A program made the translations under genes and the position numbers. DNA of 64,000 nt, taken from positions 682,001 to 746,000 of the forward strand of contig NC_007802.1 of NCBI RefSeq assembly GCF_000013565.1. Direction: 5' to 3'. Positions 25,407 through 34,244 of the stretch are shown piece after piece; position 1 is the stretch's first letter; each line of letters opens with the position of its first letter. A model generated the notes under the pieces. The model was not told the DNA's origin. It worked only from the letters and a program-made list of their open reading frames with translations, and made no database searches. The DNA comes from Jannaschia sp. CCS1. GTDB lineage: Bacteria > Pseudomonadota > Alphaproteobacteria > Rhodobacterales > Rhodobacteraceae.

Positions 25407-26420
25407 ATGTTTCCCGATTTCGCAAACCCGGCCGAATGGCTGCCTTGGGCCTTCGCGTCGCTGATGGGGTTCTCGATCCTCGTCTACGTTGTGTTGGACG
25501 GCTTCGATCTGGGTGTCGGCATCCTCTTTCCGTTCGCAGAGGATGCCGAAAAGGACCGGATGATCGGCTCCATCGGCCCGTTCTGGGATGCCAACGAGAC
25601 GTGGCTGGTGCTGGCGGTGGGGCTGCTTCTGGTGGCGTTCCCCTCCGCCCACGGGTTGATTCTGACGACATTGTATCTGCCGGTTTTCATCATGCTCATT
25701 GGGTTGATCTTGCGTGGTGTGGCGTTTGAGTTCCGGGCCAAGGCCCACGCCAAGCACAAAAAACTGTGGAACAACTTGTTCTTCGTGGGCTCCACCATGA
25801 CCGCGCTGAGCCAGGGTTTCATGCTGGGTCTCTACATCATGGGGTTGGAGCAGACCTGGGCGACATATGCCTTTGCGGCGTTGACGGCGGTGTTCCTGAC
25901 GGTGGGTTACAGCTTCATCGGAGCTGCATGGTTGATCCACAAGACCGAGGGGGCGTTACAGCTGAAATCCGTGCAATGGGCGCGGGAGAGCCTTTGGGGC
26001 GTGATCCTTGGCATCGGGGCGGTGTCTCTGGCCACGCCGCTGGTCTCCACCCGGATCTTTGATCGCTGGTTGCAGTTCCCCGAAGCGCTTTGGCTCGCGC
26101 CGATCCCGGTTATCTCAGGCCTGATGGTCCTGTGGCTGTGGCGCATGGTGCGGGTCATGCCTTACGCAGGCGATGTGCGATCCTGGCTGCCCTTCGCGGT
26201 GGCGACGGGCCTGTTTTCGTTGGCGTATGTGGGGATGGCGTACAGCTTCTACCCTTATGTGGTGCCGGAGCGGTTGACGATCTACGAGGCCGCGGCAGCG
26301 CCTGAGAGTTTGCTGATCATCCTCGTGGGGGCCTGTTTTGTGGTGCCGGTGATCGCCGGATACTCAATTCTTGCCTACACCATCTTTCGCGGTAAGGCGA
26401 CGGAGCTGCGCTACGACTGA
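25407..26420 (+). CDS. cydB: Cytochrome bd-type quinol oxidase subunit II
   Basis: A 337-residue membrane protein with about eight helices and the CydB start FSILVYVVLDGFDLGVGILFPF followed by GPFWDANETWLVLAVG, the best conserved segment of the family. It binds subunit I to complete the oxidase. It begins six bases after cydA. A repeat element lies after its stop, before the convergent mipZ. Confidence 0.96.
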   Translation: MFPDFANPAEWLPWAFASLMGFSILVYVVLDGFDLGVGILFPFAEDAEKDRMIGSIGPFWDANETWLVLAVGLLLVAFPSAHGLILTTLYLPVFIMLIGLILRGVAFEFRAKAHAKHKKLWNNLFFVGSTMTALSQGFMLGLYIMGLEQTWATYAFAALTAVFLTVGYSFIGAAWLIHKTEGALQLKSVQWARESLWGVILGIGAVSLATPLVSTRIFDRWLQFPEALWLAPIPVISGLMVLWLWRMVRVMPYAGDVRSWLPFAVATGLFSLAYVGMAYSFYPYVVPERLTIYEAAAAPESLLIILVGACFVVPVIAGYSILAYTIFRGKATELRYD

Positions 26421-26469
26421 CAGTGTGCTCTTTCCAAAAGGAGCCCGTGCCGCGCATTCTTTCTATTAA

Positions 26470-26551
26470 GGGGGGCTTGGCCCCCCATGCGTCTTTTCCT
26501 GAGGGAAAAGATCGCAGCCCCCCAGAGCTGTTTAGCCAAGGTGAAAGGGGG
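26470..26551 (+). repeat. Interspersed hairpin-tail repeat, copy A
   Basis: The copy has three parts. The first is a G/C palindrome GGGGGGCTTGGCCCCCC (26470-26486). The second is a hairpin TCTTTTCC-TGAG-GGAAAAGA. The third is a tail CCCCCCAGAGCTGTTTAGCC running to AAGGTGAAAGGGG. The same order occurs in copies at 34157, 43066 and (reversed) 52650. It fills the gap between convergent cydB and mipZ and ends at the mipZ stop, where the hairpins may also end transcription. Confidence 0.6.
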
Positions 26552-27361
26552 TCAGAAATCCGGCGTCACACCCGGCAGATTGAGCGCGGCGATCAGGTCA
26601 CGCAACTCCTGACGGGCCGCGACGTTGGAGATGTTCATCCGCTCCACGCCCATATCGCGCAGATCCAGAAGTGTCATCCCTGAGGGGAAGAGTTCCCGGA
26701 AGATAACCCGTTCGGAAAAGCCCGGGGCGACGCGGAAGCCGATACGTTTGGACAGCTCTTCCAGGGCGCGGCCCATCTTGGCCTTGTTGTGCATTTGTTG
26801 GGCGGGCAGGCGGTTGCGCACGACCACCCAATCGGTGGGCTGAAGCCCGGCCTTGGCGCGCAATTGGCGTGCGTGCCAGACCATTTCGGAATAGACGGAG
26901 GGGCCCTTGAGGGCGAACGTCTCAGGATCGATCTTTGCGAGCAGATCAAAGTCCACGAAGCTGTCATTCAGGGGCGTGATCAACGTATCGGCCAGCGAAT
27001 GGGCCACCTGGGACAGCCGGGTGTGGCTGCCGGGGCAGTCGATGACAATAAAGTCGCAGCGGCTTTCCTGGTCGGCAACCGCTGCCGACAGACGGTGGTC
27101 GTAGATGTTGACGCCGTCGGGCACATCCTCGGGCGCCGCGTCTGGCAATTCGAGGATCATCGGGCAGGCCAGGTCGAGGCCCTTGCGCTCGGCGGTTGCG
27201 AGGCGGTTGCCGAGGTAGCGGTGAAAGCTGCGCTGGCGCAGGTCCAGATCAAGGCCCCCAACGACATGTCCCATGCGCGCGAGCGCCGTGGCGACATGCA
27301 TGGACGTGGTGGACTTACCCGATCCGCCCTTCTCGTTTCCCAGAACAATAATATGTGCCAT
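26552..27361 (-). CDS. mipZ: Division-plane positioning ATPase MipZ
   Basis: A 269-residue ParA/MinD-type ATPase. The deviant Walker A loop GNEKGGSGKST is at residues 8-18, DLDLRQRSFHRYLGNR is the MipZ-specific segment after switch I, and DCPGSHT is the Walker B/switch region. MipZ forms polar gradients that keep FtsZ assembly at midcell in alphaproteobacteria that lack MinCDE. The ATG at 27361 gives MAHIIVLGNEKGG, the family start. Confidence 0.94.
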   Translation of the reverse strand: MAHIIVLGNEKGGSGKSTTSMHVATALARMGHVVGGLDLDLRQRSFHRYLGNRLATAERKGLDLACPMILELPDAAPEDVPDGVNIYDHRLSAAVADQESRCDFIVIDCPGSHTRLSQVAHSLADTLITPLNDSFVDFDLLAKIDPETFALKGPSVYSEMVWHARQLRAKAGLQPTDWVVVRNRLPAQQMHNKAKMGRALEELSKRIGFRVAPGFSERVIFRELFPSGMTLLDLRDMGVERMNISNVAARQELRDLIAALNLPGVTPDF

Positions 27362-27523
27362 GCCCGTGTCTCGCCTTGAAGCCCTGCGGCCTCGTTTCTG
27401 CGTGGGCCACCCGCGCTGTGTATAGGCCGCGCCGGGGCGGGTTGTTAAGCGCAAAGCCGGGGATACTGGACGGAAGGATCGCCCCGTGCGACCCTTTTGC
27501 CGCAACGGCTGGGAGGGCGTGGT

Positions 27524-28804
27524 GTGCAACAGGACAGATACGGCAATCAACTGGCGACGGCCAGCGCTGCAGCGGCCACGGCCTATGACCGGGGTGTTGA
27601 CCACATCCTTGCCGCGACCAGCGGTGCGGAGGAGGCGTTTGCGGAGGCGATTGCCGCAGATGACGGATTTGCGCTGGCCCATGTCGGGGCCGCGCGGGCG
27701 GCGATGTATGCGGGCGACATGGCGGCGATCAAGCCCGCAATGGCCCGTGCGGTGGCGATGTCAGGCGGGGTATCGGCACGGGAACAGGCCCATATCGCCA
27801 TGTTCGGCCTGCTCTTTTCCGGCAAGCCGGTGGACGCGCGCGCAGCTGTCGAATCTCATGTGGTAGAGCATCCGCGCGACGCCATGGTGGCCCAGGTTTG
27901 CACCAACATTTTTGGGTTGATCGGCTTCTCTGGCCAGCCTGGACGAGAGGCGGCACTGCTGGCCTATACTGGCGCGCTTCTGCCCCATTACGGCGACGAT
28001 TGGTGGATGACGTCCATGCACGCCCTGTCGCTCACCGAAGTGGGCCAGACGGGCCGCGCGTTGGAAATGATGGAGGCCTCGCTTGCGCGCAACAACGCCA
28101 ATGCCAATGGGTCCCACTTCAAGGCCCATGCTTTGTATGAAGAGGGGCGCACAGCGGAAGGACGCGCCTATCTGGACGGTTGGATGGATGGGTACAGGCC
28201 CGAGGCCCTGCTCCATGGCCACCTCAGTTGGCACCAGGCGCTTTGGGCGCTGCAGGACGGTGATTGGGACGCGATGTGGGGCCATTACCGGGGCGGGATC
28301 GCGCCGGGGTCCAGCCACTCGCTGCCGATCAATGTGCTGACGGACGCGGCGGCGTTGCTCTGGCGCGCCGAGATGGCCGGGGCCACGGTCGCGGCGGAGG
28401 ATTGGCGGTCCCTGAGTACCTACGCGACACAGTATTTCCCCAACCCGACGCAGAGCTTTGCCGATATGCATGCGGCGTTGGCGCACGCGATGGCGGGTGA
28501 TGGGGAGGCGCTGGCCAAGGTCACGGAAGCCTCCAAGGGCTTTGCGGCGGACATGGTTCGGCCCGTGGCGCGTGCCTGGGGCGCTGTGGCGCGGGGCGAT
28601 TGGGCAGGCGCGTTGGAGGAGTTGACGCCCGTGATGGCCGACCACGCGCGCCTGGGCGGGTCCAAGGCGCAACGGGATCTGTTGGAGCTGACGTGGCTTT
28701 TGTGCCTGATGCGCACGGGCCAGAAGGCCGAGGCGCGGAGGGCGGCGGTAACCCGTCGGCCCGTATTCGCACAGGCCGCGCCGGTTCAGGGCTTTGACGC
28801 GTGA
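27524..28804 (+). CDS. TTC38-like tetratricopeptide protein
   Basis: A 426-residue helical-repeat protein resembling the TTC38 family: QQDRYGNQLATASAAAATAYDRGVDHILA at the start, then consecutive helical pairs (AFAEAIAADDGFALAHVGAARAAMYAGD and so on) and the conserved HLSWHQALWALQDGDWDAMWGHY near residue 230. The GTG at 27524 after GGGAGGG is the likely start, since upstream residues do not fit the family. The role is unknown. It is followed by, and overlaps by 11 bases, a homocysteine S-methyltransferase homologue. Confidence 0.8.
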   Translation: MQQDRYGNQLATASAAAATAYDRGVDHILAATSGAEEAFAEAIAADDGFALAHVGAARAAMYAGDMAAIKPAMARAVAMSGGVSAREQAHIAMFGLLFSGKPVDARAAVESHVVEHPRDAMVAQVCTNIFGLIGFSGQPGREAALLAYTGALLPHYGDDWWMTSMHALSLTEVGQTGRALEMMEASLARNNANANGSHFKAHALYEEGRTAEGRAYLDGWMDGYRPEALLHGHLSWHQALWALQDGDWDAMWGHYRGGIAPGSSHSLPINVLTDAAALLWRAEMAGATVAAEDWRSLSTYATQYFPNPTQSFADMHAALAHAMAGDGEALAKVTEASKGFAADMVRPVARAWGAVARGDWAGALEELTPVMADHARLGGSKAQRDLLELTWLLCLMRTGQKAEARRAAVTRRPVFAQAAPVQGFDA

Positions 28805-29729
28805 GCAGCCCGGCGATTTTGCCCCCACGCCAGATCTGTTTGCCGCCTATCTTGGGATGGAGACGGATCTGATCTTCACCCATGGGATGGATCTGCCAGG
28901 CTTTGCGTCCTTCCCGATGGTCGAAACGCAGGAGGGGCGGGACCTGCTGCAGAGCTATTACATCAACATGATCCAGTTGGGGCGGCGGTCCGGTCTTGGT
29001 GTTATCCTTGAAAGCGCCACCTGGGTCGCGAACCGGGATCGCAGTGCGCCTCTTGGGTATGGACCGGACCAATTGGCGGAGATCAACCGGGCCGCTGTGG
29101 CCGAAATGGTGAAGGCCAAGATGGCGACCGCAGAGGTGCCCATTCGTTTAAGCCTCAACCTTGGCCCCCGTGCCGATGCCGATGCCCCGTCCGAGCAGAT
29201 GAGTGCGGCAGAGGCGGAAGCCTACCACACCGAGCAGATCGCAGCCGTCGCGAAGAGCGGCATCGATATGGTCAGTGGCTACACGCTGACCTACACCGCA
29301 GAAGCCGTGGGTGTGGCGCGTGCGGCAAAGGCCCAAGGCGTGCCGGCGGTGATCGCCTTCAAGGTGGAGTTGGATGGTCGCTTGCCCACCGGCATGACAC
29401 TGGAAGACGCCATTGCCGAGGTCGATGCGCAAACCGAAGCCTACCCGGACTACCACATGATCAATTGCGCGCACCCCGACCATTTCAGTGCCACGTTGGA
29501 CGGAGGTCCCTGGATGGACCGCATCGGAGGTATCGTCGCCAACGCGTCCCGCTGTAGTCACGAACAGCTAGACAACGCCACTGAGCTTGACGGCGGCAAT
29601 CCGGAGGAGTTGGGGCATGTGCTGGCAGATCTGCGGCGGCGGTTTCCGAGGATCCGCGTGTTGGGTGGGTGCTGTGGCACCAATATGCGCCACATGGAGG
29701 CGATCGCCCAGGCCGCTTCGGCGCAGTAG
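28794..29729 (+). CDS. Homocysteine S-methyltransferase-family protein
   Basis: A 311-residue TIM-barrel methyltransferase. The zinc thiolates are a cysteine in MINCAHPDHF (about residue 222) and the pair in GGCCGTNMRHM near the C-terminus, as in BHMT/MmuM and MetH. The N-terminus is atypical: the family's DG start is replaced by DLIFTHGMDLPGF. The true start may be the TTG at 28794, which overlaps the previous gene, or the ATG at 28857. The methyl donor is unknown. Co-transcription with the TTC38-like gene is likely. Confidence 0.83.
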   Translation: MTREQPGDFAPTPDLFAAYLGMETDLIFTHGMDLPGFASFPMVETQEGRDLLQSYYINMIQLGRRSGLGVILESATWVANRDRSAPLGYGPDQLAEINRAAVAEMVKAKMATAEVPIRLSLNLGPRADADAPSEQMSAAEAEAYHTEQIAAVAKSGIDMVSGYTLTYTAEAVGVARAAKAQGVPAVIAFKVELDGRLPTGMTLEDAIAEVDAQTEAYPDYHMINCAHPDHFSATLDGGPWMDRIGGIVANASRCSHEQLDNATELDGGNPEELGHVLADLRRRFPRIRVLGGCCGTNMRHMEAIAQAASAQ

Positions 29730-29736
29730 TTACCAC

Positions 29737-29766
29737 GAAAAACGCCGCCCCGGATGGAGCGGCGTT
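29737..29766 (-). terminator. Intrinsic terminator of the rplS-rpmE transcript
   Basis: Read on the minus strand, an AACGCCGC/GCGGCGTT stem (29741-29748 and 29759-29766) is followed by a run of T. It lies just past the rpmE stop and also within the downstream flank of the convergent methyltransferase gene. Confidence 0.85.
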
Positions 29767-29791
29767 GATCTTGCAGCGCGATGGCAGGATC

Positions 29792-30013
29792 TTAGAAGCC
29801 CAGGCCTTCGTACTTTTTCTTGAATTTCGATACACGGCCGCCGGTGTCCAGCAGGCGTGCGCCGCCGCCGGTCCAGGCGGGGTGCACTGTGGGGTCGATG
29901 TCGAGCGCGAGCGTATCGCCCTCAGCGCCCCAGATCGAGCGCATCTCAACGACGTCGCCGTTGGTCATTTTCACGTTGATCACGTGATATTCGGGATGCA
30001 GGTCCTTTTTCAT
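29792..30013 (-). CDS. rpmE: 50S ribosomal protein L31 (cysteine-free type)
   Basis: A 73-residue L31: [24 protein letters not shown], then the longer alphaproteobacterial middle and [22 protein letters not shown]. It has no cysteine, so it is the C-minus form that does not bind zinc. It ends the rplS-rpmE unit and is followed by a terminator. Confidence 0.96.
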   Translation of the reverse strand: MKKDLHPEYHVINVKMTNGDVVEMRSIWGAEGDTLALDIDPTVHPAWTGGGARLLDTGGRVSKFKKKYEGLGF

Positions 30014-30025
30014 CTCGTGATCTCC

Positions 30026-30409
30026 TTAGGCAGATGCGCTTTTGCGCGGCTTGTAACGGGTGTCTTCGGCGATCCGCGCAGACTTACCGCGACGCGAGCG
30101 CAGGTAATACAGCTTGGCGCGACGGACGCGGCCACGGCGGATAACGGTGATGCTGTCGATGTTGGTGGAATGCAGGGGGAACACACGCTCCACCCCCTCA
30201 CCGAAGGAGATCTTGCGCACGGTAAAGGACCCGGCGATGCCATGGCCGTTCTTGCGCGCGATGCAGACGCCTTCGTAATTCTGCACACGGGTGCGTGTGC
30301 CTTCTGTCACCCGGAAGCCGACGCGAACGGTGTCGCCCGCCTTGAAATCCGGAATGTCCTTGGCAAGTGCTTCGACTTGCTCGGCTTCCAATTGTGCGAT
30401 CAGGTTCAT
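30026..30409 (-). CDS. rplS: 50S ribosomal protein L19
   Basis: A 127-residue L19 with the family core [33 protein letters not shown] and [23 protein letters not shown]. It sits at the interface of the two subunits. It is 12 bases from rpmE. A 289-base gap without a recognisable gene separates it from the upstream membrane-protein gene, so rplS may have its own promoter. Confidence 0.97.
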   Translation of the reverse strand: MNLIAQLEAEQVEALAKDIPDFKAGDTVRVGFRVTEGTRTRVQNYEGVCIARKNGHGIAGSFTVRKISFGEGVERVFPLHSTNIDSITVIRRGRVRRAKLYYLRSRRGKSARIAEDTRYKPRKSASA

Positions 30410-30698
30410 CTGAAACGCTCCTTATATGCTGCGGTTTGACCGCTTGATTTTTCGTCTGCCCTAGAGCTCTGATTTTCGACCGGGTCCAGCTTGCCTCGCA
30501 GCAAGGTGCCCGCCAGAGGTGGCGCATGCTTCATTCGCTGGGTGGTGCCGAGGCTGTTGCCCGCGCCGAAACTTCGCGGATCACCCATAGCACCAAGGTC
30601 CACAGGCTGATTCCAACCGCGAACAAGTGGCGTATATGCGGCGCGGGGCTGTGTATCAAGGGGTAGGCTGAGCTTTAGATCGTGCTCGCTATGGGCGC

Positions 30699-31070
30699 CT
30701 AAATCAAAGTTAACGCCCGTCCTGCGCCAAAAAAGATTAAACCGCAGAGCAGGCATCCCGGTACGATTGCCAATGGGCGCCATACACGCGCAGATAGCGT
30801 GTCGAGCAGGATAGCAATGACGCCGACGCCTAGACCAAAGGATGGCATCACGAGGAAAAACATCGCCACCACTACTATGCCCAGAAAACTGCCGCCATAA
30901 TCCAGACCCTGCCAAACGAGGTAGGCAAGGGGTGCTGCCCAGAGGAATCCAGCGAGAGCGGCGAAAGTCCAAGCTAACCGAGGGTACCTCTTATTGAATG
31001 CAAAGAGGCAGATTGATAGCGGAAGTGATGAGGCAACACTTAACATGGTGAGAAGGTTTGGGGGTTCCAT
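30699..31070 (-). CDS. Small membrane protein coupled to trmD
   Basis: A 123-residue protein with about four hydrophobic segments (LLTMLSVASSLPLSICLFAF, LAWTFAALAGFLWAAPLAYLVW, FLGIVVVAMFFLVMPSFGLGVGVIAILL, PLAIVPGCLLCGLIFFGAG). I recognise no family. Its ATG shares one base with the trmD stop, so it is translated from the trmD message. It is less GC-rich than its neighbours, which suggests a later arrival in the conserved trmD-rplS linkage. Confidence 0.7.
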   Translation of the reverse strand: MEPPNLLTMLSVASSLPLSICLFAFNKRYPRLAWTFAALAGFLWAAPLAYLVWQGLDYGGSFLGIVVVAMFFLVMPSFGLGVGVIAILLDTLSARVWRPLAIVPGCLLCGLIFFGAGRALTLI

Positions 31071-31897
31071 CACCGAGGCTTCTTGGGTTTGGCCACCTTG
31101 ACCCACAAGTCTGGCCGCCGCTCCTGCGTCAGCGCCTCGGCCTGCGCCTTCCGCCATTCCGCCACTTTCCCGTGATCGCCCGACAGCAACACCGGGGGGA
31201 TCGTATGGCCGCGCCAGTCGGCGGGCTTGGTGTATTGCGGATGTTCCAGCAACCCGTCGGAAAAGCTCTCCTCTTGCGTCGAGTCCGCGTTGCCCAACAC
31301 GCCCGGGATCAGCCGTGTTGTGGCATCCAGCACCAGTTGCGCGGCGATCTCTCCGCCCGTCAGAACGGCATCGCCGACGCAGATCTCCTCCATCCCGTAG
31401 GCGTCGATGACCCGCTGATCGACGCCCTCGAACCGGCCGCAGACAAGCGTGATGCCCTTGGCACTCGCGAACCGTTCGGCATCGCGCTGCTCAAACGGTT
31501 TGCCGCGCGGGGAGAGGTAGACGATGGGCCAGTCCGCCCGATCCGCAGGCGTGCCGCGTGCGGCGATATCCAAAGCGCGGGCCATCACGTCGGGCTTTAG
31601 GACCAGCCCCGCACCGCCGCCTGCGGGCGTGTCGTCCACTTGCCGGTGCTTGCCCGTGCCGAAAGTCCGCAGGTCGATCGGCTCCAACGCCCACAGACCC
31701 TTTTGCAGGGCCTTTCCGGTCAGCGACGCGCCCAAGACGCCGGGGAATGTTTCCGGGAACAGCGTGATGACCTTGGCGCACCAGGCTTTCGCAAGCCGTG
31801 GATGCTCGGTCATCAACTCCCGAGGCTTGAGGCTTGCCGATTGGGACAGGCGACCATGGGATTTGGAGGGGGATGATTTGGAGGGTGACTGGGTCAT
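31070..31897 (-). CDS. trmD: tRNA (guanine37-N1)-methyltransferase
   Basis: A 275-residue SPOUT methyltransferase that makes m1G37 in tRNAs reading codons starting with C, which prevents frameshifting. TrmD hallmarks are VITLFPETFPGVLG, TPAGGGAGLVL, VCGRFEGVDQRVIDAY and GDAVLTGGEIAAQ. About 35 residues rich in Ser, Lys and Pro precede the enzyme core; roseobacter homologues often carry such an extension, so the start at 31897 is kept, with the Met at 31814 as an alternative. No clear ribosome site is seen at either. Confidence 0.94.
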   Translation of the reverse strand: MTQSPSKSSPSKSHGRLSQSASLKPRELMTEHPRLAKAWCAKVITLFPETFPGVLGASLTGKALQKGLWALEPIDLRTFGTGKHRQVDDTPAGGGAGLVLKPDVMARALDIAARGTPADRADWPIVYLSPRGKPFEQRDAERFASAKGITLVCGRFEGVDQRVIDAYGMEEICVGDAVLTGGEIAAQLVLDATTRLIPGVLGNADSTQEESFSDGLLEHPQYTKPADWRGHTIPPVLLSGDHGKVAEWRKAQAEALTQERRPDLWVKVAKPKKPR

Positions 31898-31936
31898 GCC
31901 GTCCGTTTACGCGGGCGACATAACAGGATCAAACAT

Positions 31937-32160
31937 TTACGGCGCGACCGAAAAGCGGGCATTGTCGATTACGATGCCGCCGTCATCCTCGCCCGCATGG
32001 TCAAAGAAGACCGCGCCCGCGGTGCCGTCGCCGTCGAACGACAGGGTCAAAGTACGGTAGGGCTGCGGCGCGTCGGGGCGGATCTCGGGGATGGTCATCA
32101 CCTCGGGGAGGCCGCCGATCCCAGGAGTGCGACAGCGGCGGCGATGTAGATTGATTTCAT
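31937..32160 (-). pseudogene. Broken exported protein: signal peptide and C-terminus in different frames
   Basis: On the minus strand an ATG at 32160 encodes a textbook signal peptide (MKSIYIAAAVALLGSAAS) that meets a stop at 32098. In the next frame an open stretch continues to the stop at 31937 and reads TIPEIRPDAPQPYRTLTLSF, then GAVFFDHAGEDDGGIVIDNARF. That is the typical end of extracellular choice-of-anchor/DUF642-like domains. The middle of the gene is missing and the two parts are out of frame, so it is a deletion remnant. The rest of 31898-32341 holds nothing else. Confidence 0.6.
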
Positions 32161-32341
32161 GTTCAAGTCCTAAGAAGGGAGGTGACGGAATGTTGCCCTG
32201 CCCTCGATTTATTGAAGTGGTGGGAAGCCACCGGTTTGTCCCCTGCGCTTGCGCGCAGACACAGCGTGAGGTCTCGCTCCAGCGCACCTTGTAGACGCTC
32301 GCGCCCGGGCCTAGATTGCGCGTCTGCGCAAGGAGGCCCCA

Positions 32342-33274
32342 ATGACATCCATTCTAACGGTTGATCGCCTGACCAAGATTTACGACGGCGGGTTCACGGC
32401 GCTGGACACGGTGTCGCTGGACATCGCGGAGGGGGAAATCCTGGCCCTTCTGGGTCCCAACGGCGCGGGAAAGACCACTTTGATTTCAACGATTTGCGGG
32501 ATCGTGCAGCCGACAAGTGGCAAGGTCTCGGTCGGGGGCCATGACACGCAGACCGGCTACCGCGAGGCGCGCAAGCTGATCGGGCTGGTACCGCAGGAAA
32601 TCAACCTGGAACCGTTCGAGAAGGTAATCAACACGGTGCGGTTTTCTCGTGGGCTGTTCGGCAAACCGCGCGATGAGGCCTATCTGGAAAAGATCCTGCG
32701 GCAACTGTCGCTCTGGGACAAGAAAGACAACGCCATCCGGGAGCTGTCGGGTGGTATGAAGCGGCGCGTTTTGATTGCAAAGGCGCTGTCGCACGAGCCG
32801 CGCGTGCTGTTTCTGGACGAGCCGACGGCGGGCGTCGACGTGGAGCTGCGCCGCGACATGTGGGAAATTGTGCGCGAGCTGAAAGAGAGTGGCGTCACCA
32901 TCATCCTGACCACCCACTACATTGAGGAAGCCGAGGCGATGGCCGACCGGGTGGGCGTGATTGCGGGTGGCAAGATCCTGTTGGTTGAGGAAAAGAGCGC
33001 GCTGATGGCGCGGATGGGCCAGAAGGAGTTGCGCATTGATCTGGCGGAGCCGATTGAGGTGATCCCGCCAGAGCTGACCGACCGCGATCTGACGCTGGAC
33101 GATGGCGGCGCGCGATTGATCTATCGCTATGACACCCGGGCAGAGCGCACAGGCATCGTGCGCCTGCTGACGGCGTTGCAGGCCGAGGGGCTGATCGTCG
33201 CCGATGTGGAAACCAAACAGAGCAGCCTGGAGGAGATCTTCGTAGGCCTCGTGCACGAGGGAGAGCAGCCATGA
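32342..33274 (+). CDS. ABC exporter ATP-binding subunit (YadG-like)
   Basis: A 310-residue ABC ATPase. Walker A is [10 protein letters not shown] (about residues 38-47), the Q-loop is in [13 protein letters not shown], the signature is [16 protein letters not shown], Walker B is [13 protein letters not shown], and the switch histidine is in TTHYIEEAE. The C-terminal 80 residues are an accessory domain. It partners the permease whose gene overlaps its stop by four bases. Members of this class export drugs or cell-envelope molecules; the substrate is unknown. Confidence 0.93.
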   Translation: MTSILTVDRLTKIYDGGFTALDTVSLDIAEGEILALLGPNGAGKTTLISTICGIVQPTSGKVSVGGHDTQTGYREARKLIGLVPQEINLEPFEKVINTVRFSRGLFGKPRDEAYLEKILRQLSLWDKKDNAIRELSGGMKRRVLIAKALSHEPRVLFLDEPTAGVDVELRRDMWEIVRELKESGVTIILTTHYIEEAEAMADRVGVIAGGKILLVEEKSALMARMGQKELRIDLAEPIEVIPPELTDRDLTLDDGGARLIYRYDTRAERTGIVRLLTALQAEGLIVADVETKQSSLEEIFVGLVHEGEQP

Positions 33275-34032
33275 ACCTGCAAGCGGTCCGCGCGATCTAC
33301 ATCTTTGAAATGGCGCGCACCTTCCGCACGATTGCGCAGTCCATTATCTCTCCGGTGTTGTCGACATCGTTGTATTTTATCGTATTCGGGACGGCGATTG
33401 GCTCGCGCATTGATCAGGTGGAAGGCGTCAGCTATGGCGCGTTCATTGTCCCGGGCCTGATCATGTTGACAGTGCTGACGCAGAGCATTTCCAACGCGAG
33501 TTTCGGGATCTACTTCCCGAAGTTCATCGGCACCATCTATGAATTACTGTCCGCACCTGCGAGCTTTCTGGAGATCACGGCGGGCTATGTGCTGGCGGCG
33601 GCGACGAAGAGTTTCATCATCGGTTTGATCATCCTTGGGACGGCGTTCTTTTTCGTCGATCTTCAGATCCTGCACCCGGTATGGATGCTGACGTTTTTGG
33701 TCCTGACCTGCCTGTCGTTCAGCCTGTTTGGCTTCATCATCGGCATCTGGGCGCAAAATTTCGAGCAATTGCAGTTGATCCCGCTACTAGCCGTGACGCC
33801 CTTGGTGTTTCTGGGCGGGGCGTTCTATTCGATCTCGATGCTGCCGGAAAGCTGGCAGACGGTGACGCTGTTCAACCCGGTCGTCTATCTGATCTCCGGC
33901 TTTCGGTGGAGCTTCTTTGGGGTGGCCGATGTGGCGCTGGGGTGGTCGATTGTTGCGATCCTTGGGTTTACGGGGACCTGCATCGCGGTGATAGGCTGGA
34001 TCTTTCGAACCGGCTGGCGCATCCGCGCCTGA
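33271..34032 (+). CDS. ABC-2 type permease (YadH-like)
   Basis: A 253-residue permease with six hydrophobic segments and the ABC-2 motif [38 protein letters not shown]. It forms the channel with the preceding ATPase. The two genes lie on the plus strand between trmD and rimM, which are normally adjacent on the other strand. Confidence 0.92.
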   Translation: MNLQAVRAIYIFEMARTFRTIAQSIISPVLSTSLYFIVFGTAIGSRIDQVEGVSYGAFIVPGLIMLTVLTQSISNASFGIYFPKFIGTIYELLSAPASFLEITAGYVLAAATKSFIIGLIILGTAFFFVDLQILHPVWMLTFLVLTCLSFSLFGFIIGIWAQNFEQLQLIPLLAVTPLVFLGGAFYSISMLPESWQTVTLFNPVVYLISGFRWSFFGVADVALGWSIVAILGFTGTCIAVIGWIFRTGWRIRA

Positions 34033-34156
34033 GGGATTGCGCCCCTGTTCATGCCCCTTGCGGGGCGTGGACGAGGTCGCCGGGGGCCTCGCGCGCCTGC
34101 GGCGCGCTCGGCGGGCGTCCGGTTTGCCAACGCGGCGCCCGGTGGAGAGTGAGGGA

Positions 34157-34224
34157 GAGGGGGCTAGCCCCCTCGCGCCTTGAAAGGCGCCGACCCCAGA
34201 GTTTTTTGCCAAGGTGACATTGGA
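34157..34224 (+). repeat. Interspersed hairpin-tail repeat, copy B
   Basis: This copy starts with a perfect 18-base palindrome GAGGGGGCTAGCCCCCTC (34157-34174). A second hairpin GCGCCT-TGAA-AGGCGC (34175-34190) follows. The tail ACCCCAGAGTTTTTTGCCAAGG leads to GTGACATTGG. It fills the gap between the convergent ABC permease and rimM genes. Confidence 0.6.
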
Positions 34225-34244
34225 GTGCGGCGGGTTCGGCGCGT

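Noticed and set aside
24174-25940. A 588-codon open frame opposite cydA and cydB
   Set aside because: The plus-strand genes are certain cytochrome bd subunits, and the antisense product is rich in His, Gln and Arg without any domain.
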